32,313 nt of DNA from Pseudomonadota bacterium. GTDB lineage: Bacteria > Pseudomonadota > Gammaproteobacteria > Burkholderiales > Burkholderiaceae_D. Location of the stretch: positions 1-32,313 of the forward strand of contig JARXKM010000023.1 in the NCBI GenBank assembly GCA_030272785.1, in the 5' to 3' direction. The notes beneath the pieces are model-generated. The model was not told the origin of the DNA, searched no databases, and worked only from the letters and a program-made list of their open reading frames with translations. The translations under genes were made by a program, and so were the position numbers. Each line of letters begins with the position of its first letter. Within the stretch, counting starts at the first letter, position 1. Positions 8,787-17,955 of this stretch are shown piece after piece.

Positions 8787-9782
8787 TCACAGCGGCGCCG
8801 CACGGACCGCTGGCTTGCGCTTCGGGAATACCTCGCCGCCCAGGTAGGAAATGTAGAAGCGGCGCTGGCTCATGGCGATCAGCACGCGGTGCGCGCGCAG
8901 GAAATCGGCGCCGATCAGCACCTCGGGCGTGCGGTAGCTAACGCCTTGCGGCGGATTGTCGCGCATGCCGATGTGCGCGTGTTTGATCGTTTCGCTGCCG
9001 ATCGCGAAGCTGTCTACCTCGACCTGCCAGGTGTCGATGCGGGCGTCGCCGATGCCCGTCGAGCTGCCGCGTCGTTCGACGTTGGCGTCGCCTACCTTGA
9101 TGCCGGCCCGTTCGGCGGCGGCGCGGGTCATCGAGGTGAAGTTGGCGCCGGTGTCGATGATTGCCTCCATCTTGGTGCCGTTGATCTCGATGATCAGGCG
9201 CGGGTCGAGATGGCCCGTTTCGGTGCCGCCGAAGCCGATCTCCATCGCATCGGCGCTCCAGTAGGCCAGGTAGGTGTCGGCACAGTCCTTAGCGCGGTAA
9301 AACTTGAGCTTGTGCTCGGCAAGCGAAATCTCGAGGTCGGCCTGCAGCAGGAAATTGGCGCCCAGGATGCCGTCGAAGCCGGGCGGCTTGCCCATATTGC
9401 CCAGCACCGCCATCGTGGTCTTGCCGCTGTGCGCGTCGCCGACCGCGATGTCGTCGATCCTGGCGACGTAATTGACCGAGGTGCCGCTGATGCCCTGCGA
9501 ATAGGCGCCGTTCTGATGCAGCGGCACGTTGTACTTGTCGGCCCACGCCTTGACCAGCTTGCTCGACGCGGCGCCGGTGTCGGCCAGCAGGACCGCCGGA
9601 TTGCCGTTGATCGTGCCGTCGACGGTGGGCTGCCAGACGTCGCCGCTGCCGCGCAGTTGCAGGGTCGCCACCGGCACGTAGTGACAGGCCGGTGCCTCGG
9701 CGGCATGGCCGAAGGCGCATGGCAGCGCCAGCAGCAGAAGGGACAGGGGGCGCAGCGCGCCTTTGTGCATGGTCATGGTCAT
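8787..9782 (-). CDS. Retropepsin-like aspartic protease with two DTG-containing domains, exported
   Basis: Signal peptide (HKGALRPLSLLLLALPCAFGHAAEA); AVLLADTGAASS and MEAIIDTGANFTS; FDGILGANFLLQ and EVLIGADFLRAH. Confidence 0.8.
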   Translation of the reverse strand: MTMTMHKGALRPLSLLLLALPCAFGHAAEAPACHYVPVATLQLRGSGDVWQPTVDGTINGNPAVLLADTGAASSKLVKAWADKYNVPLHQNGAYSQGISGTSVNYVARIDDIAVGDAHSGKTTMAVLGNMGKPPGFDGILGANFLLQADLEISLAEHKLKFYRAKDCADTYLAYWSADAMEIGFGGTETGHLDPRLIIEINGTKMEAIIDTGANFTSMTRAAAERAGIKVGDANVERRGSSTGIGDARIDTWQVEVDSFAIGSETIKHAHIGMRDNPPQGVSYRTPEVLIGADFLRAHRVLIAMSQRRFYISYLGGEVFPKRKPAVRAAPL

Positions 9783-9862
9783 AGTCGTCGCAGTACGGTG
9801 GGAGGAAACGGCATGCCGGGGCTGTCTGGCCCGGGGGCGATGTTGGGTGAGGCCGGCGCCGT

Positions 9863-11406
9863 TCATGGCGCCGGTGCGCGCGGGCAGTCGCGCCGGCGCG
9901 CCGCCGTCAGCGCCTTCGCGGCGCTCCGGTCGCCCTGCGCACCAGCCAGTTCGGCGACGAACAGCTGGGCCTCGCAGTCTTGCGCGGCAGCCTGTGCCGG
10001 CGCGCCGGCGGCCAGCGCCCGCAGGCGCGCGGCGTCGATGCGGCCGAGGTAGAAGTCGGCCACCGGCACCGGCCAGCGGCGCTCGCGGTCGCCCTCGAAG
10101 CGCAGCGCCAGCTGGCGCGCCGCGCCGGCGCCGTCGCCTGCCTGCAGCTGGGCCAGGTACAGGTACAAGGGCAGGCGCGGATCGTCGCGGTGCTGCGCGG
10201 CGGCGCGGCTGAACACGCCGGCCGACTCGCGCGCCTGGCCGTCATGCAGCAAGGTCGCGCCGACCTGGATGCTGGCGCCGGCATGGCCGTGCTGCGTCGC
10301 CTTCTGCAGCCAGGCGGCGGCCGGCGCGGCGGCGGCCGGCACGCCGCTGCCGCTGCGGTAGACATTCGCCAGCGCATATTCTGCCTCCGGATTGCCGGCG
10401 TCGGCCTCGCGCTGCAGCCACGGCGCGATGCCGGTGGCGCCGCGCGTAAACACGTCGCCGCCGAGGTAGGAAATGTAGAGGCGATTCTGGCTCATCGCAA
10501 ACAGCACCCGGTGGGCGCGCAGGAAATCGGTGCCCAGCAGGACGTCGGCGTGCAGGCGCCCGGTTTCCGGCGTGGCCGCGATGCGCAGCTCGGCGTCGCG
10601 GATCGTCTCGCTGCCGATCGTCAGCGTCTTGAACACCGCGCGCCATTGTGCCAGCCGTTCGGCGCCGATGCCGACCGCGTCGCGTGTCTTGATGGTGCCG
10701 GGGCTATCGATGTCGATGCCGGCCTTGCGCGCGGCGCCGACGAACACGAAGCTGCCGGAGGCGCCGCTGTCGATGATGGCGTCGAGCTTGACGCCGTTCA
10801 GTTCGACCGTGAAGGTCTGGTTGCGGCTGTCGCCGAAGCTGCCCGTCAGCGGCACCTCGTAGGCATCCTGGGACCAGTAGGCGAGAAAGCTGTCCTTGCA
10901 GTTGTGCGGCCGGAAGAAGCGCAGCTGCTTGTCCGCCAGCGCGATTTCGACGTCGGCCTGGAACAGGAAGTCGGCGCCGACGATGGCGTCGAACGGCGGC
11001 GTCATGCCGGTCTCGCCGATCACCCGCACGGTACGCTTGCCGCTGTGGATCGCGCGACCGCGAAGTCGTGGATGCGGACGTCGTACACGCGGCTGGCGCC
11101 GCCGATGCCGTTGACGCGCGCGCCGGTCATGTGCAGCGCCAGGTCGAGCCGCTCGGCGGCGCCGCGCGTCAGATAGGTGGCGTGCGAGCCGGTGTCGATC
11201 AGCATCGGCGCCGGCAGGCCGTTGATGGCGCCGTCGACCGCCGGATGGAACGCCGCGCCGAGGTAGCGCAGCGGCAGTTCCGCCAGATTGACGTACTGGC
11301 ATTTGAGCGGCGCCTCGTCGGCGCGGGCGGCGCCCGCAACGAGGACCAGGGCGATGGCGAAGAGAACGGCCAGCGGCAGGGCGCGGCGGAGACGGAAAAT
11401 GGACAT
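9863..11406 (-). pseudogene. Second retropepsin-like aspartic protease with C-terminal Sel1/TPR-like repeats, split by a frameshift near 11050
   Basis: Frame 1 (ORF 11020..11445): MSIFRLRRALPLAV...MLIDTGSHATYLTRGAAERL...VYDVRIHDFAVAR. Frame 2 (ORF 9863..11302): IHSGKRTVRVIGETGMTPPFDAIVGADFLFQADVEIAL...AIIDSGASGSFVF...WLQREADAGNPEAEYALANVYRSGSG. Together they align collinearly with the neighbouring paralogue; total length (1544 nt) is one short of a multiple of 3. Confidence 0.7.
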
Positions 11407-11446
11407 GCGCGATTCTAGCGCAGCAAATTGCGCAAGAATGAACATT

Positions 11447-11484
11447 GATAAAAAAAAGATGGCCGGCGCATGCGGCCGGCCATC
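11447..11484 (-). terminator. Rho-independent terminator downstream of rppH
   Basis: Minus strand gatggccggccgcatgcgccggccatc followed by tttttttta. Confidence 0.8.
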
Positions 11485-11492
11485 GGGTGCGG

Positions 11493-12101
11493 CTATTCCT
11501 TCACCGGCGCCAGCGCCAGCTGCGGCTCGGCCACGCAGTCCGGTTCGGCGGCGCTCGCGCGCGGTGCGTGCGGCTGGCGCAGGTAGCGGGCGGTGTGGCG
11601 CCGCTCGTGGGTGTGCGCGCCGCCGGCCGGCCAGGTCAGGAAGCGCGACAGCTCCTGCAAGGCGCGCTGGTAGACGTCGCGCTTGAACTCGATCACCACG
11701 TCGAGCGGCACCCAGTATTCGTGCCAGCGCCAGGCGTCGAATTCGGGATGGTCGGTCAGGCGCAGGTTGACGTCGTTGTCGCGCGCGACCATCCGCAGCA
11801 GGAACCAGATCTGCTTCTGGCCACGGTAATGCCCGCGAATTTCACGCTTGATGAAATGATCGGGCACCTCATAGCGCAGCCAGTCGCGGGTGCGACCGAC
11901 GATCTTGACGTGCTCCTGGCGCAAGCCGATTTCTTCCTCCAGCTCGCGGTACATCGCCTGCTCCGGCGTCTCGCCGTACTTGATTCCCCCTTGCGGGAAC
12001 TGCCACGAGTGCTCGCGCACCCGCTTGCCCCACCACACCTCGTTCTGGGCGTTTAGCAGGATGATGCCGACGTTGGGCCGAAACCCTTCACGGTCGAGCA
12101 T
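11493..12101 (-). CDS. rppH: RNA pyrophosphohydrolase (Nudix)
   Basis: [60 protein letters not shown] (Nudix box); divergent from proS. Confidence 0.93.
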   Translation of the reverse strand: MLDREGFRPNVGIILLNAQNEVWWGKRVREHSWQFPQGGIKYGETPEQAMYRELEEEIGLRQEHVKIVGRTRDWLRYEVPDHFIKREIRGHYRGQKQIWFLLRMVARDNDVNLRLTDHPEFDAWRWHEYWVPLDVVIEFKRDVYQRALQELSRFLTWPAGGAHTHERRHTARYLRQPHAPRASAAEPDCVAEPQLALAPVKE

Positions 12102-12304
12102 AAGTGCACCTCGAATACTTTCTGCCAGCGTCTGCTTCTTATATTTTTACCTACAAATCCGGGCCCCCACCAGGTTTTCGACGGGCGAAAACGGCGGGAA
12201 CCGCTTAATCGGACCCATTTGCACAAAGAGTGGACGCATCGGCCGGCTAATCCTTTAAAATTAGGTTGATTATAACTCTCTCTTTTTAAAAAGAATTCAC
12301 CGAT

Positions 12305-14038
12305 ATGCGTGCCTCCCGATTTTTTATTTCAACTCAAAAAGAAGCGCCGTCCGACGCCGAGATCGTCAGCCACCAGCTGATGATGCGCGCCGGGATGATC
12401 AAGCGCCTCGGTTCCGGCATCTACACCTACATGCCGACCGGCCTGCGTGTCATCCGCAAGGTCGAAGCGATCATTCGCGACGAGATGAACAAGGCGGGCG
12501 CGATCGAACTGCTGATGCCGCTGGTGCAGCCGGCCGAACTGTGGCAGGAGACCGGCCGCTGGGACAAGATGGGCCCGGAGCTGATGCGCGTGAAGGACCG
12601 CCATGGCCGCGAGTACGCGATCCAGCCGACGTCGGAGGAAGTGATCACCGACGTGGTGCGCACCGAGATCAAGTCGTACCGCCAGCTGCCGCTCAACTTC
12701 TACCATATCCAGACCAAGTTCCGCGACGAGCGCCGGCCCCGTTTCGGCCTGATGCGCGGGCGCGAATTCACCATGAAGGACGCCTACTCGTTCGACCGCG
12801 ACCTGGCCGGCATGCAGGCCTCGTACAAGGTCATGTTCGACGCCTACGGCGCCATCTTCACCCGCTTCGGGCTGCGCTTTCGCGCCGTGGCGGCCGACAA
12901 CGGCGCCATCGGCGGCACCGGCTCGCATGAATTCCACGTCATCGCCAGCACCGGCGAAGACGCGCTGGTGTACTGCCCGACGTCCGACTTCGCCGCCAAC
13001 ATGGAAGCGGCCGAAGCGATGCCGATCGCCGCCAGCCGCCCGGCGCCCGCCCAGGCGCTGACCAAAGCGTCGACCCCCGGCACCGTCAAGTGCGAGCAGG
13101 TCGCCGCCTTGCTGGGGCTGCACCTCGCGCAGACCGTCAAGACGATCGCGCTGACGGTCGAAAAAGCGGTCGACGGCAAGCAAGTGAAGGAAAACTGGAT
13201 GCTGCTGCTGCGCGGCGACCATGAACTGAACGAGGTCAAAGTGGCCAAAGTGGCCGGCCTGGCGGGTCACCGTTTCGCCACCGAAGCGGAGATCCTCGAC
13301 TGCTACGGCAGCATTCCCGGCTACCTGGGGCCGATCGGCTGCAAGCTGCCGGTCACGGTGGTGGCCGACCGCACGGTGGCCAACATGGCCGATTTCGTTT
13401 GCGGCGCCAATCAACCGGACTTCCACTACACGGGCGCCAACTGGGGCCGCGACATCGCCGAGCCGCTGGTGGCCGACCTGCGCAACGTCGTCGAAGGCGA
13501 TGCCTCGCCGGACGGCAAGGGCGTGCTGGCGATCGAGCGCGGCATCGAGGTGGGCCACGTGTTCCAGCTCGGCACCGCCTACTCGGCCAGCATGAAGGCC
13601 ACCTTCCTCGACGAGAACGGCAAGCCGGCGCCGCTGCAGATGGGCTGCTACGGCATCGGCGTCACCCGCATCCTGGGCGCGGCGATCGAGCAGAACTTCG
13701 ACGACAAGGGCATCATCTGGCCGACCGCGATCGCGCCGTTCGAAGTGGTGCTGTGCCCGATGGGGATGGACCGCAGCGAGATGGTCAAGGCACAGGTCGA
13801 ATCGCTGTACGCCGACCTGCAGGCGGCCGGCGTCGACGTCATCGTCGACGACCGCGGCCTGCGTCCGGGCGCCATGTTCGCCGACTGGGAGCTGATCGGC
13901 GTGCCGCACCGCGTGGTGATCGGCGAGCGCGGCCTGAAGGAAGGCAACCTCGAATACCAGGGCCGGCGCGACGCCGAGGCGACCGCCGTGCCGGTGGCCG
14001 GCATGGTCGACTTCATCAAGGGCGCGCTGCGACAGTGA
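12305..14038 (+). CDS. proS: Prolyl-tRNA synthetase
   Basis: [86 protein letters not shown]...; 577 aa, bacterial-type ProS with insertion domain. Confidence 0.97.
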   Translation: MRASRFFISTQKEAPSDAEIVSHQLMMRAGMIKRLGSGIYTYMPTGLRVIRKVEAIIRDEMNKAGAIELLMPLVQPAELWQETGRWDKMGPELMRVKDRHGREYAIQPTSEEVITDVVRTEIKSYRQLPLNFYHIQTKFRDERRPRFGLMRGREFTMKDAYSFDRDLAGMQASYKVMFDAYGAIFTRFGLRFRAVAADNGAIGGTGSHEFHVIASTGEDALVYCPTSDFAANMEAAEAMPIAASRPAPAQALTKASTPGTVKCEQVAALLGLHLAQTVKTIALTVEKAVDGKQVKENWMLLLRGDHELNEVKVAKVAGLAGHRFATEAEILDCYGSIPGYLGPIGCKLPVTVVADRTVANMADFVCGANQPDFHYTGANWGRDIAEPLVADLRNVVEGDASPDGKGVLAIERGIEVGHVFQLGTAYSASMKATFLDENGKPAPLQMGCYGIGVTRILGAAIEQNFDDKGIIWPTAIAPFEVVLCPMGMDRSEMVKAQVESLYADLQAAGVDVIVDDRGLRPGAMFADWELIGVPHRVVIGERGLKEGNLEYQGRRDAEATAVPVAGMVDFIKGALRQ

Positions 14039-14676
14039 ACCGTGCAGCGCGCGTCGTGAGGTGGCTGGGCCGGGCGCTGCTGGCGGCCGGCCTGGCCGCC
14101 GCGGCCGCCGCGCAGGCCGGCAACCAGAAGGAAGAGGCGCTGGCCGATTCGGTGCGGCTGGCGCTGGCGAACGCGATCAAGGATGCGCGCCCGCCGCAGC
14201 CGGTGTTTCGCGACGAGGCGGCGCGCCAGCGCTACGGCGTGTGGCTGGCCGAGATGTCCGAGCGGCTCAGGCGCAAGCTGCCGGACGCGCAGTCGCGCAG
14301 CGAATTTCTCGCCACCGCCTGGTACGAGGCCACCCGCGCCGGGCTCGACCCGGCTATGGTGCTCGGGCTCATCCAGGTCGAGTCGGCCTACCGCAAGTAC
14401 GCCGTGTCGATGGTGGGCGCGCGCGGCTACATGCAAGTGATGCCGTTCTGGACCGGCGTGATCGGCGACAGCGACCGCCGGAAGCTGTTCAATATGCAGA
14501 CCAACCTGCGCTACGGCTGCGCCATCCTGCGCATGTACATCGACATGGAGCAGGGCAGCCTGTACCTGGCGCTGGGCCGCTACAACGGCAGCCGCGGCCG
14601 GCCCGAGTACCCGAACGCGGTGCTGGCGGCGTGGAAGAAGTGGGAGTTGGCGCCGGCGGCGGGCGGCACGCACTGA
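14035..14676 (+). CDS. Lytic transglycosylase (SLT domain)
   Basis: GTG start overlapping the proS stop (GTGA); [54 protein letters not shown]...[35 protein letters not shown]. Confidence 0.88.
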   Translation: MNRAARVVRWLGRALLAAGLAAAAAAQAGNQKEEALADSVRLALANAIKDARPPQPVFRDEAARQRYGVWLAEMSERLRRKLPDAQSRSEFLATAWYEATRAGLDPAMVLGLIQVESAYRKYAVSMVGARGYMQVMPFWTGVIGDSDRRKLFNMQTNLRYGCAILRMYIDMEQGSLYLALGRYNGSRGRPEYPNAVLAAWKKWELAPAAGGTH

Positions 14677-14699
14677 TCGCGCTACTGCCGGCTCAGCAT

Positions 14700-14775
14700 G
14701 GATCCCCGCGTTCGCGAGGATGACGGTATTTTGGCTATCGACAGTAAATACGCCGTCCTGGCGCAAGCGGGGACC
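14700..14775. repeat. Degenerate inverted pair of a dispersed repeat (GGATCCCCGCG-TTCGCGAGGATGACGG and inverted GGTCCCCGCTTGCGCCAGGACGG)
   Basis: 14700-14726 ggatccccgcgttcgcgaggatgacgg; 14753-14775 ccgtcctggcgcaagcggggacc is an imperfect reverse complement. Confidence 0.5.
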
Positions 14776-14847
14776 GGTGTTGAGATTGCAGGGAACCTAC
14801 GACGATTAATTTCCAATATATTAATTAACTCGATTACACGCATAAAC

Positions 14848-14881
14848 AAAAAGCCCCGGTGGCGACACCGGGGCTTTTTTT
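14848..14881. terminator. Bidirectional Rho-independent terminator
   Basis: aaaaagccccggtggcgacaccggggcttttttt between the convergent transglycosylase and SWIB genes. Confidence 0.9.
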
Positions 14882-14908
14882 CAATTCGGCCGGAAAGCCA
14901 AGTCGATA

Positions 14909-15316
14909 TTATTTCAGATGATCGGAAATGAGTTTGGTCATTTCGAACATGGAAACCTGGGCTTTGCCGCCGAAAACAGCTTTGAGCTTGTCGTCGGCAT
15001 TGATCATGCGGCGGTTAGCGGCATCTTGCAGGTCCAGCTTCTTGATATAGTCCCACACTTTTTTGGTGACTTCGGTGCGTGGCAGCGGTGCTGCGCCAAC
15101 CACTGCGGCCAAGGTATCGGACGGCGTCATCGCCTTCATGAAGGCGGCATTCGGCTTGCGGGGTGCTGCTGGTGCTTTCACGGCGGCTGCTTTTGGCGCC
15201 GCGGCCTTTGCTGGAGCTGCTTTCTTTGCTGCCGGCTTTGCCGCTGCTGCTGGCTTGGCGGCCGCTTTCTTTGCTGGAGCTGCTGCTGGGGTTTTTTTGG
15301 CTGTTGCCATCTTCAA
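14909..15316 (-). CDS. SWIB/MDM2 domain protein with Ala/Lys/Pro-rich histone H1-like N-terminal tail
   Basis: MKMATAKKTPAAAPAKKAAAKPAAAAKPAAKKAAPAKAAAPKAAA...NAAFMKAMTPSDTLAAVVGAAPLPRTEVTKKVWDYIKKLDLQDAANRRMINADDKLKAVFGGKAQVSMFEMTKLISDHLK. Confidence 0.92.
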   Translation of the reverse strand: MKMATAKKTPAAAPAKKAAAKPAAAAKPAAKKAAPAKAAAPKAAAVKAPAAPRKPNAAFMKAMTPSDTLAAVVGAAPLPRTEVTKKVWDYIKKLDLQDAANRRMINADDKLKAVFGGKAQVSMFEMTKLISDHLK

Positions 15317-15474
15317 GCCTCCTTAACGAAACATGGGAAATTGCGCAATTTATCGCACGGCTTATATTGGTGGGGTTTTACTGTTGTTGCAAGTCTTTTT
15401 CGCGATTTTTCACTCTATTGGCGGCGAAATAAGCCGTTACCGCCGCGCCCGGGCGCCGCAGGGGGAAAAACCGA

Positions 15475-15511
15475 TAAAAAAAGCCGGCCGCAAACTGTTT
15501 CGCGGGCCGGC
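15475..15511 (-). terminator. Rho-independent terminator downstream of ffh
   Basis: Minus strand agccggcccgcgaaacagtttgcggccggcttttttt. Confidence 0.8.
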
Positions 15512-15550
15512 TGCCGGTTGCGCCGCGCGTGCGCACGGCTGCGCGGAAAT

Positions 15551-16918
15551 TTAGCGCATGCCCGGCATCATGCCTTTCATCCCGCGCATCATCTTCATCA
15601 TGCCGCCGCCCTTGAGCTTTTTCATCATGCTTTGCATCTGCTCGAACTGGGTCAGCATGCGGTTCACTTCCTGCACCTGCACGCCGGCGCCGGCGGCGAT
15701 GCGGCGCTTGCGGGTCGCCTTGATCAGCTCCGGCTTGGCGCGCTCACCCGGCGTCATCGAGTCTATCATGCCGACCATGCGGCGCACCTGCTTGTCGGCC
15801 TGGTCCATGTTGCCGCCGGCGGCGGCTTGCTGGAACTGGGCCGGCAGCTTGTCGACCAGGCTGGCCATGCCGCCCATTTTCTTCATCTGGGAAAGTTGCG
15901 ACTTGAAGTCGTTCATGTCGAACTTGCCGCCGACCTTGAGCTTGTTGGCCAGGTCGGCCGCCGCCTTGCTGTCGACGCCCTTGCGCGCTTCCTCGACCAG
16001 CGCGAGGATGTCGCCCATGCCGAGGATGCGGTTGGCCATGCGCTGGGCGTCGAACGCCTCGAGGCCGTCGAGCTTTTCGGACACGCCGGCGAACTTGATC
16101 GGCTTGCCGGTGATGTGGCGCACCGACAGCGCGGCGCCGCCGCGTGAGTCGCCGTCGAGCTTGGTGAGCACGATGCCGGTCAGCGGCAGCGCGTCGTTGA
16201 AGGCCTTGGCGGTGTTGATCGCATCCTGGCCGAGCATGGCGTCGACCACGAACAGCGTCTCGATCGGCTTGACGGCCGCGTGCACGGCGCTGATCTCGGC
16301 CATCATCGCCGCGTCGATGCCGAGCCGGCCGGCGGTGTCGATGATGAGCACGTCGTGGTAATGCTTCTTGGCCCAGTCGAGCGCGGCGAGCGCGATGTCG
16401 ACCGGCTTGTCGGTGGCCGACGACGGGAAGAAATCGGCGCCGACCTGCTTGGTGACCGATTCGAGCTGGGCGATCGCGGCCGGACGGTAGACGTCGGCCG
16501 AGACGGTCAGCACTTTTTTCTTCTTCTGTTCGCGCAGGTACTTGGCCAGTTTGCCGACGGTGGTGGTCTTGCCGACGCCTTGCAGGCCGGCCATCAGGAT
16601 GATCGCCGGCGGCTGCTGCGCGAAGCTCAGCTGCGACGCCTCGGGGCCGAGGTCGGCGCCCATCAGCGCGGCCAGCTCGCGCTGCACCACGCCGACCAGC
16701 GCCTGGCCGGGGCTGAGCGAGCCGATCACTTCCGCGCCGAGCGCCTTTTCCTTGACGCGGCCGATGAATTCGCGCACCGCGGGCAGCGCCACGTCCGCTT
16801 CGAGCAGCGCCAGGCGCACTTCGCGCAGCATCTCGGCGGTGTTGGTTTCGGTCAGACGCGCCTCACCGCGCATGGTCTTGACGACCTTGGCAAGGCGTTG
16901 GGTTAAGTTATCGAGCAT
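15551..16918 (-). CDS. ffh: Signal recognition particle protein
   Basis: MLDNLTQRLAKVVKTMRGEARLTETNTAEMLREVRLALLEADVALPAVREFI...GLQGVGKTTTVGKLAKYL...IIDTAGRLGID...Met-rich C-terminus MMKKLKGGGMMKMMRGMKGMMPGMR. Confidence 0.97.
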   Translation of the reverse strand: MLDNLTQRLAKVVKTMRGEARLTETNTAEMLREVRLALLEADVALPAVREFIGRVKEKALGAEVIGSLSPGQALVGVVQRELAALMGADLGPEASQLSFAQQPPAIILMAGLQGVGKTTTVGKLAKYLREQKKKKVLTVSADVYRPAAIAQLESVTKQVGADFFPSSATDKPVDIALAALDWAKKHYHDVLIIDTAGRLGIDAAMMAEISAVHAAVKPIETLFVVDAMLGQDAINTAKAFNDALPLTGIVLTKLDGDSRGGAALSVRHITGKPIKFAGVSEKLDGLEAFDAQRMANRILGMGDILALVEEARKGVDSKAAADLANKLKVGGKFDMNDFKSQLSQMKKMGGMASLVDKLPAQFQQAAAGGNMDQADKQVRRMVGMIDSMTPGERAKPELIKATRKRRIAAGAGVQVQEVNRMLTQFEQMQSMMKKLKGGGMMKMMRGMKGMMPGMR

Positions 16919-17031
16919 GGCGAACCTGGATCAAGACGTGGACAAGCCCGGCGCAGCGCCGGACGGTGACCCGCATTTTACCTCATCGCCGTTGGTGCGC
17001 CCGCCGCTTCCTGCTACCATCGCCACTGAGT

Positions 17032-17052
17032 TGTCATGCATGTTGCATGACA
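17032..17052. promoter_or_regulatory. Perfect inverted repeat TGTCATGCA-TGT-TGCATGACA, candidate operator
   Basis: 9-bp perfect arms with 3-nt spacer, 46 bp upstream of the ATG at 17098 in the ffh divergent intergenic region. Confidence 0.5.
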
Positions 17053-17097
17053 TGCAATCGGCGCGCGGCCGTCAGGGTCGCTGTCGAAGGACCGGCG

Positions 17098-17838
17098 ATG
17101 AGACCTTGTTTGTTAGCGCTGTTGTTCTGGCTAGCCATTCCGGCCGGCGCCGCCACCGTGCGCATGGCGTTCGGCGACAACCTGCCGCCGTATATATTAG
17201 TGGACAGCAGTGCGGGCATCGAGGTCGATATCGTGCGCGAGGCGCTGGCCTACCGCGGCCACGTGCTCGAGCCGGTATTTACGCCGATGGGACGGATCCC
17301 GCTGATGTTTATCGGCGCCAAGGTCGATGCGATCATGATGGACGTCGGCCAGGACATGACGGCCGCCGGCGGTTTCTACGGCGAGCCGCCGGTACTGTAT
17401 GACAATGTGCTGTTTACCTTGGCGGCGCGCCACTTGCAGCTCAGGCGCCCCGGCGACCTCGACAAGTTGTTCGTCATGTCCTTCGTCGGCGCCGCCATCC
17501 GCTATCCCGACTGGCTCGGCAGGCACCAGCGCACGCCGCTCTATGTCGAGCGCAACAACCAGGCGGTCCAGCCGCGCCTGCTGGCGCTGGGACGCTACGA
17601 CGCCGTCGTCAGCGACCGCACCATCTTCGCCTACTATGCGCGCCAGCAGGAACGGGCCGACCCGCGCTTCCGCATGCCGGCGGTCGACGAGCACCAGTTG
17701 CCGCCGGCCGATCCACGCGCCTACCGCCCGGTGTTCAACGACGCCACGGTGCGCGACGATTTCAACGCCGGCCTGGCCTGGCTGCGCAAGAGCGGCCGCT
17801 ACGCCGCGATCTACCAGCGCTACCTGAGCGGCGAGTAG
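17098..17838 (+). CDS. Periplasmic substrate-binding (SBP_bac_3-like) protein
   Basis: MRPCLLALLFWLAIPAGAATVRMAFGDNLPPYILVDSSAGIEVDIVREALAYRGHVLEPVFTPMGRIPLMFIGAKVDAIMMDV...SGRYAAIYQRYL. Confidence 0.75.
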   Translation: MRPCLLALLFWLAIPAGAATVRMAFGDNLPPYILVDSSAGIEVDIVREALAYRGHVLEPVFTPMGRIPLMFIGAKVDAIMMDVGQDMTAAGGFYGEPPVLYDNVLFTLAARHLQLRRPGDLDKLFVMSFVGAAIRYPDWLGRHQRTPLYVERNNQAVQPRLLALGRYDAVVSDRTIFAYYARQQERADPRFRMPAVDEHQLPPADPRAYRPVFNDATVRDDFNAGLAWLRKSGRYAAIYQRYLSGE

Positions 17839-17955
17839 GGCTGCCGCGGCGGCCTGGCGGCGCGCGCTATTTGACACTTCTTGCATAGCAGTATAGCCTT
17901 TCCAGCAAGCCACTTTTGTGCACCGGTGGCGCTCGTGACAGACAAGGTAGGCGCG

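Noticed and set aside
12329-13909. 526-aa minus-strand ORF opposite proS
   Set aside because: Antisense shadow ORF of a universally conserved gene
17871-17897. Promoter TTGACA-N15-TATAGC upstream of the serine hydrolase
   Set aside because: Plausible but the 15-bp spacing is short; insufficient for a feature call
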